15,000 nt of DNA, taken from contig JAWQFJ010009542.1 of NCBI GenBank assembly GCA_034096865.1, forward strand, positions 1 through 15,000, written 5' to 3'. This document shows positions 9,804 to 15,000 of this stretch, piece by piece. The notes beneath the pieces were generated by a model. It saw only the letters and a program-made list of their open reading frames with translations. It searched no databases and had not been told where the DNA came from. This DNA is from Theodoxus fluviatilis (Eukaryota; Mollusca; Gastropoda; Cycloneritida; Neritidae). The translations under genes were made by a program, and so were the position numbers. The first letter of the stretch is position 1, and every line of letters begins with the position of its first letter.

Positions 9804-9913
9804 AAGCTCTGATGCATAAACGCCGACCAGAATAGTTGGTAAAAACGGCTCAGTTCATAACTTCCAAGTTGGCAACTATCGATGTCCGGTCCCTTAGATG
9901 CATGAAAGTCGAC
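9804..9913 (+). repeat. Left arm of a loose inverted repeat around the transposon cluster
   Basis: Contains GCTCTGATGCAT (about 9809), AGTTGGCAACT (9867-9877) and ATGCATGAAAGTCGAC (ending 9913). The same three landmarks occur in the same order on the minus strand at 12935-12868. Spacing differs between the arms, so the repeat is old or rearranged. Confidence 0.4.
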
Positions 9914-9916
9914 TTG

Positions 9917-10663
9917 GGGCGCGTTTGTTTGGCCACAAATCTCGCGATTCTCCCTGAATGGCTAGTCGAGGGCGAGTGAGACGCTCCTACGGCTAGAAAA
10001 ACGGCCAAATCATCTCGCAAGGCGGAAGAACATGGTTGCCGTCCTGGCGCCAGAGTCGGTGAAGAAGTTGCCGATAGACGAAATAACTGACGATTCAGAT
10101 ATCACATCAGTTTTTCACTTGATAGAACACACCATGGTGTTATATAGATTGGCACGGGAAATTTTTAAACAAAAAAAGCAACCCGGGTTCAACTGTAGAC
10201 AATGTTGTCGAAAATGTTAGGCCTCGATTCATTTCGATCTATTCAAGGGACATAATTCATAGAGCGTACGGATACGGTAAAGGGACATAATTCATAGAGC
10301 GTACGTATGCTGTTAGCGATAAAACTATTTTCGGCAGTGTATGTCCAGAAATAGCCTATACACATACACCTCAAGATATACAAATGAACAGTCGAACAGC
10401 AAATACTTCCGTGTACGTACACTGTTCCATTCTCGAACCCTGAGAAGCACATTACAGGCACTGTTATCTCCGAACACCAGCCTAACTCGCACTGTCTCCG
10501 CCAATTTGGCTCATCCGGGTCACTGCAGCGGGAAGGATCGAGGGAGCTGCGGACCTCCCTAGGCTTCCTGCCTTCACGGCGAGTGCGTCCTTATGAGAGA
10601 GGAATGTAGGCAACACCTAGCCCTCGCGATTCTCTCGAGCTTTTGGGCCAAACAAACACGCCC
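9917..10663. mobile_element. Non-autonomous TIR transposon, copy 1 (3-bp TTG duplication)
   Basis: 747-bp element. The left terminus GGGCGCGTTTGTTTGGCC (from 9917) and the right terminus at 10645-10663 are inverted copies. Each is flanked by TTG (9914-9916 and 10664-10666). A 3-bp duplication with GGGC-starting inverted repeats is reminiscent of PIF/Harbinger elements, although their usual target is TWA, so assignment is tentative. Inside, a 62-codon frame (10032-10220, with KKLPIDEITDDSDITSVFHL) is shared with copy 2, but differences between copies are mostly non-synonymous, so it is not under protein constraint. A 35-bp unit containing AAGGGACATAATTCATAGAG is duplicated at 10245 and 10280. 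A perfect 12-bp palindrome GTGTACGTACAC lies at 10411-10422. Confidence 0.75.
10245..10305 (+). repeat. 35-bp tandem duplication inside copy 1
   Basis: AAGGGACATAATTCATAGAG plus CGTACG occurs at 10245 and again at 10280. Copy 2 has it once (about 12713), so the duplication arose in copy 1 or was lost from copy 2. Confidence 0.85.
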
Positions 10664-11433
10664 TTGGATCGACTTCGAAGTTGCCAACTAAACGTTGTGA
10701 CATAGTAACTAACTAGGGTGAATCCCGGGAATCCCGTCTGAGGGCGCATGTGCAGGCGTTTTTGCCTGTCGTCTGCTTGTTGGCAGATAACGCATTATGT
10801 GCGCATGCAAGTCGTCGTGTAATTCATCTGCAGTTTCCAATATTTCATGGCGATAAAATATAAATATATTGTATATTTCTCCATTATCGATCGAATCAAA
10901 CGGATTCGTGCGGTTTATGTTATGTCATATCCTTCGTTGCAGTTGCCGATCAAATACACACGTCAACGCTGTCATCTTTTGTGTTGACCTGATTTTACGA
11001 TCTCGCTCCAGCCTCAGCTCGCACTTTTCCCACCAAACACGTGAAATCCTGGCGTACATCGACACACATTTTCTCAATTACCAAAAATAAAGCAATTTAA
11101 TCTGAACAATGTTTTCATAACACAGATGCAATTTTAATGTATCGTTTTCATGTCATCAGACAACACTAGCTTTGTATACAATGTAAACAGATGCTTCGGC
11201 CTGTAGATGCGTCGACCTGCATTTCCATTTGTAAAATGTAGGAGCTTTTACGGCCTATTGATGCATTGAACATACAGCTTTGATAAATTAATGCTGTTCA
11301 TGGCTTACATTTTCTTTGAATGGGTTTCATATTATAATTTATAGTATCCCAAAATACAGCGTTTTCTGTGCGAACCGTAGACAGGTCAGACATTTAATTG
11401 AGCAAATAGTTGGCAAATACAGATTTAGTTCAC
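10664..11433. other. Spacer between the two transposon copies
   Basis: AT-rich sequence with no gene seen. The left edge has an inverted AGTTGGCAACT motif (10679-10689). A short direct repeat (CGGCCTGTAGATGCGT, CGGCCTATTGATGCAT) lies at about 11199 and 11252. A 73-codon plus ORF (10869-11090) is not recognisable. Confidence 0.5.
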
Positions 11434-11556
11434 GGGCGCGTTTGTTTGGCCCCAAATCTCGAGATTCTCCCTGAATGGCTAGTCGAGGGCGAGTGAGACG
11501 CTCCTACAGCTAGAAAAACGGCCAATCATCTCGCAAGGTGGAAGAACATGGCTGCT

Positions 11557-12499
11557 TGTAGCGTCCAAGAAATGCTACAGTGCAAGAAATGCTCCGGATC
11601 TTATCACAGAGTTATCTCCCTTTTTGCTATTTTAAAAATAGATTCCGCTATTGCACGTTTGTTGTTGTTGTTGTTGTTGTTGCGGGAAATCTCTCCCGAC
11701 AAACGAGAGATTTGCAGCTGTACGAGTTGTTTTATCAGTTAGCTTGTTTTTATTCATTCTGCACATTATGTAGCGTGCAAAAACGTTATGTAGCGTTCAA
11801 AGACGCGCCCGTGAAAAAAACGCGCCGAAAAATATCACAGTGTCATCTCCCCTTAGCCTGTTTTCTATTTATTTAAACGCGACCGTTAAAAACGCACCGG
11901 AGGTTGTCACAGGAATTTATCTCTCCAGAAATACGCCAGGTTTGCAGCTGTACGAGCTGCTTTTGCAAGTGTGTCTGTAATATTCATTCTGCACATTACC
12001 TAGCGTGCAAAAAATTTTGCCTTAGCAAAAGAGACGGCGAAGGCATAAGCGATTTACGAGATATTTGGTGATGTACCAGCGTGCGAGCATGTGAGCATTA
12101 ATTCTCCGACAATGACACCGGTTTAATCACAACAAACTGTAAAACTATCTCAATGCATGGGTTTAAAAATATTACTACAAGCTCATGCGGTACCGTGGCA
12201 TGCAACTTATTTGTATGATGAATTAAACAATTCATTTGCTAAAGTAGATCAGCTGATTGTACTATTTTAGCAAATAGCAACAAGGAAGGTAAATCGTTCA
12301 TGCCTTCGCCGTCTTTTGCGAAGGCGAATTTATTGTAAGCTACGTAATGTGTAGAATAATTGTTTTTTTCAAAAACGGCTCGTACAGAAGCAAATCTGTC
12401 GTAAATCTCATATGCTTTCGCCGTCTCTTTTGCGAATTCGAATTGTTTGCCCGGGAGGTAACGCTGTGATAATTTCCGGAGCATTTTTTGCACGTTACA
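11557..12499. mobile_element. Nested 943-bp foldback-type element made of ~200-bp modules
   Basis: Ends: left TGTAGCGTCCAAGAAATGCT; right, read on the minus strand, TGTAACGTGCAAAAAATGCT followed by CCGG. Flanks: CTGC at 11552-11555 (plus one T) and CTGC at 12500-12503, where copy 1 shows the uninterrupted site. Internally the terminal motif starts three modules: about 11557-11768 (plus), 11789-12000 (plus) and 12499-12335 (minus). Each module has a TTATCACAGMGTTATCTCCC-like block, then a TTTGCAGCTGTACGAG-like block, then CATTCTGCACATTAYGTAGC. A (GTT)n run sits at 11659-11684. No transposase is encoded; the 105-codon minus ORF (12239-12556) straddles the insertion border and is not conserved between modules. 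Confidence 0.72.
12302..12325. repeat. Hairpin motif, one of three related copies
   Basis: GCCTTCGC (12302-12309) and GCGAAGGC (12318-12325) form a perfect 8-bp stem with an 8-nt loop. Related sequence around GCAAAAGAGACGGCGAAGGC occurs at 12024-12043 on the plus strand and at about 12433-12414 on the minus strand, with weaker stems. Confidence 0.7.
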
Positions 12500-12867
12500 C
12501 TGCGTCCTGGCGTCAGAGTCGTTGAAGAGGTTGCCGATAGACAAAATAACGGACAATTCACATATTACATCAGTTTTTCACTTCATAGAACACACCAGGG
12601 TGTCACATTGTATGGCACGGGAACTTTTTCAACGAAAAAAACCCTACAACCTGGGTTCAACTGTAGACAATTTTGTCGAAAATGTTAGGCCTCGATTCAT
12701 TTCGATCAATTTAAGGGACATAATTCATAGAGCGTACGTATACGGCGTTGCGTGTTTGCAAGCGATAAAAACTTTTTGGCAGTGTATGTCCAGAAATAAC
12801 CTATACACGTACTCCTTAAGATACATATGAACACTCGAACAGCAATTACTTCCGTGTACGTCAGGTT

Positions 12868-12935
12868 TCATGCATTGCAGACTGTGACGTTCAGTTGGCA
12901 ACTAAAGATTTAGGCGGCTTCCATGCATCAGAGCC
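12868..12935 (-). repeat. Right arm of the loose inverted repeat
   Basis: Minus-strand order GCTCTGATGCAT, AGTTGCCAACT, ATGCATGAAA matches the arm at 9804-9913. On the plus strand it also shares ACGTTYAGTTGGCAACT (12887-12903) with the minus strand at 10695-10679. Confidence 0.4.
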
Positions 12936-13732
12936 TAGGCAACGACAGCTATGGAGAGGCTCGGCGCGCAATCCCAATGATACTACGATGTTCTAGTATA
13001 TTCCAGATCCTTCACAACACACCGACTTCTGAATGATGCCGCCCTAAGTTCTATGCTGCCTGTTTATGATAAGCCATAACAGTGCCTCAGCATGCTGCCT
13101 CAAATGTATCTCGTTTCCCTCTTTTCATGAACACCCATCAATCCCACCCATGTATGGGTATTGGTGAAAGAGGGTTGTGGAGAAAGGTAACAAAATCAAA
13201 CAACCAAATAGGAACAATAAAGAGTCCGTCGCAGGCTGTCGAGAAAGGTCTATGTTGATCGTTTTGTCAATCCTGTCCTGTTGAACAAGAGGAAGTGCAC
13301 GAAAAAATATCTTCTTAATACAGCTTCCTATAACTTTATTTATTCTACTTAGTGATCTGTGAACTCAGTGATACAAAACTTGACTCCAGCCGCTGATCAG
13401 ACTTCCTCAGAAAATACCCTGATCGTCCAGCTTGCAGGTCTCCTTGTTGGTTGACGTTCTGTTCCTCGTTTTACGGCTTGCCTTAGCATGACATTGAATT
13501 TCTTTTAAAAGAGTTTGCTTATGAATTACACCAAGACGACTTTTTGAAGCGGGTGACTCAACTCCGAGGCGGTGGAGGAGTTTAATGAGGCGCTAAACTG
13601 CACATAAAATTCAGATGTTACCTTAAAGGACATGCCTCAAGCCCTTCTAGTTTTCCCAACCCGCAAGAATCACGTTATAAGTGCAGGTTGCAGTGGAAGT
13701 AGGCTAACGTTGATTAGTTTTCTTGGATGGAA
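12936..13732. other. Unannotated stretch
   Basis: No gene, RNA or repeat of note. A small hairpin ACCCAT-GT-ATGGGT lies near 13147. Confidence 0.5.
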
Positions 13733-13771
13733 GGGGATTGGGGGGTGGGTGGGGAGTGGGGGGGAGGGGGT
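13733..13771 (+). other. G-rich tract, quadruplex-prone
   Basis: At least five runs of three or more G with short spacers of 1-3 bases (GGGG-ATT-GGGGGG-T-GGG-T-GGGG and on). This fits the classical G-quadruplex pattern on the plus strand. It has no linked gene here. Confidence 0.8.
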
Positions 13772-14261
13772 GTGGAAGCATTAACGACGCAATTGCGAGG
13801 AATAGGAAATAATTTGTGATGGAAATGGAAGCAATTCGTAAGACAGAACTGCTCCATATTGCTCCTTCACGTTTTAACTTAGATAAGATCTCGTGCTCGC
13901 TGTCTCCCTGAGTCTAGGGTCGTCCTTAGCACAATTGTACACGAATGACATAATATACAGACGTTTTTCTCTTCCTGGCGATGACGCGCATCAACCAATC
14001 ATGCGGTGACAATTCAAGTGATCGCCTAAGACTTTGGGACATGTTTGTTTCACACAAATTTGCGGGCATGATCATGCCGGAGGCGAGGCTGCTGTATCCC
14101 TTTCATACGTGTAGATTCTGCTTCAAACGGCTCCTTCTCCAAAGAGCCTCCATTTCTTTACCACCACCACGGCTTCCTCCCGGCAATTCTGCGACAGATC
14201 AGAGTCTCTGGATCTGCTTGCGAATAGGACTCATTCTTCTGCAAACATCACCTATCACAGT
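13772..14261. other. Unannotated stretch
   Basis: A 94-codon plus ORF (13981-14265) has no recognisable domain. No other feature seen. Confidence 0.45.
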
Positions 14262-14450
14262 TTAATTTGTTGGTTGTCTTTCCAGTATCCGTTTCGCCCT
14301 TTCTTCTGTCACTTCGTCACTTGATGACTTCCAGTTCTCTTCTGCTCCTTCATTTGCAACAGGGGCAGCTAACGTTACCTCAATAGTTGAAGACAGCGAG
14401 ATGATTTTCGCAAAAATTGGTTTCCATAGTTCAGAGAAAATGGTCATCAT
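14262..14450 (-). CDS. Small ORF or possible first exon (hypothetical)
   Basis: 62-codon frame from ATGATG (minus strand, preceded by GTCGAAAG) to a TAA. It starts MMTIFSELWKPIFAKIISLS and becomes acidic and charged (SSSDEVTEERAKRILERQ). A donor-like GAG|GTAACG after codon 24 (exon end 14379) would make it a 5' exon continuing leftwards instead. I recognise no family. The upstream 100 bp on the minus strand has no TATA box. It is listed because its composition is more protein-like than its neighbours; it may still be chance. Confidence 0.2.
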   Translation of the reverse strand: MMTIFSELWKPIFAKIISLSSTIEVTLAAPVANEGAEENWKSSSDEVTEERAKRILERQPTN

Positions 14451-14734
14451 CTTTCGACGTGGGTCGCTGTTTGCGTGATCGATGGAGCTTCGAGAAATCG
14501 ATATCTTCTGTGAGACGACGACTTGTTTTGCCGCGAGCTATGAGTGGATGCCACGTGAGCGGCAAAAGGGAACATGTGAGGGCTAGGGTGGTGCCTCATT
14601 AAAAAGACATTGAGCAATAAAGGAGGCACATGCTTTCTTATGTGGGTGTGCGTACACTCGTGTTTGTATTTGGGTGCATGTGCGTATGCATGCGAGGGAG
14701 CGCGTTAGTGTGCGTATGTGAGGGCGTCAGAGGA
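14451..14734. other. Spacer with cryptic TG-rich tract
   Basis: No gene seen. The part from about 14640 is an eroded TGTG/GCGTATG tract leading into the GA microsatellite. Confidence 0.5.
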
Positions 14735-14735
14735 A

Positions 14736-14778
<43 letters not shown>

Positions 14779-14798
14779 AGAGAGAGAGAGAGAGAGCT

Positions 14799-14829
<31 letters not shown>

Positions 14830-14847
14830 CAGAGAGACAGAGAGAGA
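14735..14847. repeat. (GA)n microsatellite
   Basis: GA tract with AGTAGA, GCTAGA and CAGA interruptions. The minus-strand Leu/Ser frame over it is an artefact. Confidence 0.95.
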
Positions 14848-15000
14848 ACTGAACTGAATGTTTATTCATAGACCGACAGCCCGTTGAACTACATACACAT
14901 ATATAACAATAATTCATCAGTGTGGGAAAAACGCATATGTTTGGATATTTAAACAAAACACAACCATAATCATCAGCGTTACAGTTAAAGCAGATTCAAT
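14848..15000 (-). mobile_element. Probable 3' end of a SINE or LINE (partial)
   Basis: On the minus strand the sequence ends ...GGTCTATGAATAAACA, then TTCAGTTCAG, then TTCTCTCTC. This is an AATAAA-containing 3' end followed by a short GTTCA tandem tail and a microsatellite, the layout often left by retroposons with simple-sequence tails. The 5' part lies beyond the window, and no internal promoter box or polymerase was seen. Confidence 0.35.

Larger units (their letters stand above)
11434..12861. mobile_element. Copy 2 of the TIR transposon, interrupted and 3'-truncated
   Basis: Starts with the same terminus GGGCGCGTTTGTTTGGCC as copy 1, in the same orientation, and matches it to about 11555. 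It resumes at 12500 (CTGCGTCCTGGCGTCAGAG) and matches copy 1 until CTTCCGTGTACGT near 12861. It then diverges, so the right 230 bp and right terminal repeat of copy 1 are absent. The 943 bp in between are a nested insertion. In the shared middle part the two copies differ at about 10% of positions, so they are not a very recent duplicate. Confidence 0.75.

Noticed and set aside
10185..10200. GGGTTCAACTG as a Pol III B box in the transposon copies
   Set aside because: It departs from the GGTTCGANTCC consensus in its second half and no A box was seen upstream.
11548..11876. Two plus-strand frames with Leu or Val runs
   Set aside because: The runs come from the (GTT)n tract inside the nested element; other modules do not keep the frame.
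12239..12556. 105-codon minus ORF
   Set aside because: It crosses the border between the outer and inner transposons and is not conserved in the sister modules.
10032..12830. Shared KLPIDxITDxSxITSVFH frame in the two transposon copies, considered as a protein
   Set aside because: Of nine differences counted over a 93-base aligned stretch, about seven change the residue, so there is no sign of purifying selection; no known transposase motif.

Overview
This is eukaryotic nuclear DNA, most likely from a mollusc and probably a gastropod. The points supporting this are exons bounded by GT/AG splice sites, a repeat-rich and gene-poor landscape, long TG, TC, GA and CTGC microsatellites, several MITE-type transposons, and recurring GGGAGATAACTC-type motifs that I associate with molluscan interspersed repeats. 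No prokaryotic operon, RNA gene or CRISPR array is visible. The species cannot be named from this window.

Left part (1-2000): a degenerate minisatellite (1-658) runs directly into a minus-strand first exon encoding a SAP-like N-terminal domain (659-867). A promoter-like spacer follows, then a series of plus-strand splice signals with little coding potential (1118-1951). From 2190 to 2840 there are four large microsatellite blocks.

Middle part (2841-8770): the best-supported gene is a minus-strand class A (rhodopsin-like) peptide-type GPCR. One exon (8204-8322) carries extracellular loop 3, TM7 and the NPxxY motif. The next exon (6848-6928) carries helix 8 and a cysteine-rich tail, and the two join in phase across a 1.3-kb intron. 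A long minus ORF at 4126-4634 could be the C-terminal exon, but this is weak. Two TA-flanked MITEs (5187-5572 and 6039-6298) and a plus-strand remnant resembling a DTW-domain (DTWD1-like) gene lie between that candidate and the helix-8 exon. TM1-TM6 are not in the window.

Right part (8771-15000): this is a transposon cluster. A 747-bp non-autonomous element with terminal inverted repeats and a 3-bp TTG duplication (9917-10663) is followed by a second, 3'-truncated copy (11434-12861). The second copy is interrupted by a 943-bp element (11557-12499) built from two direct and one inverted copy of a ~200-bp module. Faint inverted repeats bracket the cluster (9804-9913 and 12868-12935). Beyond it are a G-rich quadruplex-prone tract, a small minus-strand ORF, a GA microsatellite and what looks like the 3' end of a minus-strand SINE or LINE at the right edge.

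No complete protein-coding gene is contained in the window. Most long open frames are translations of microsatellites.
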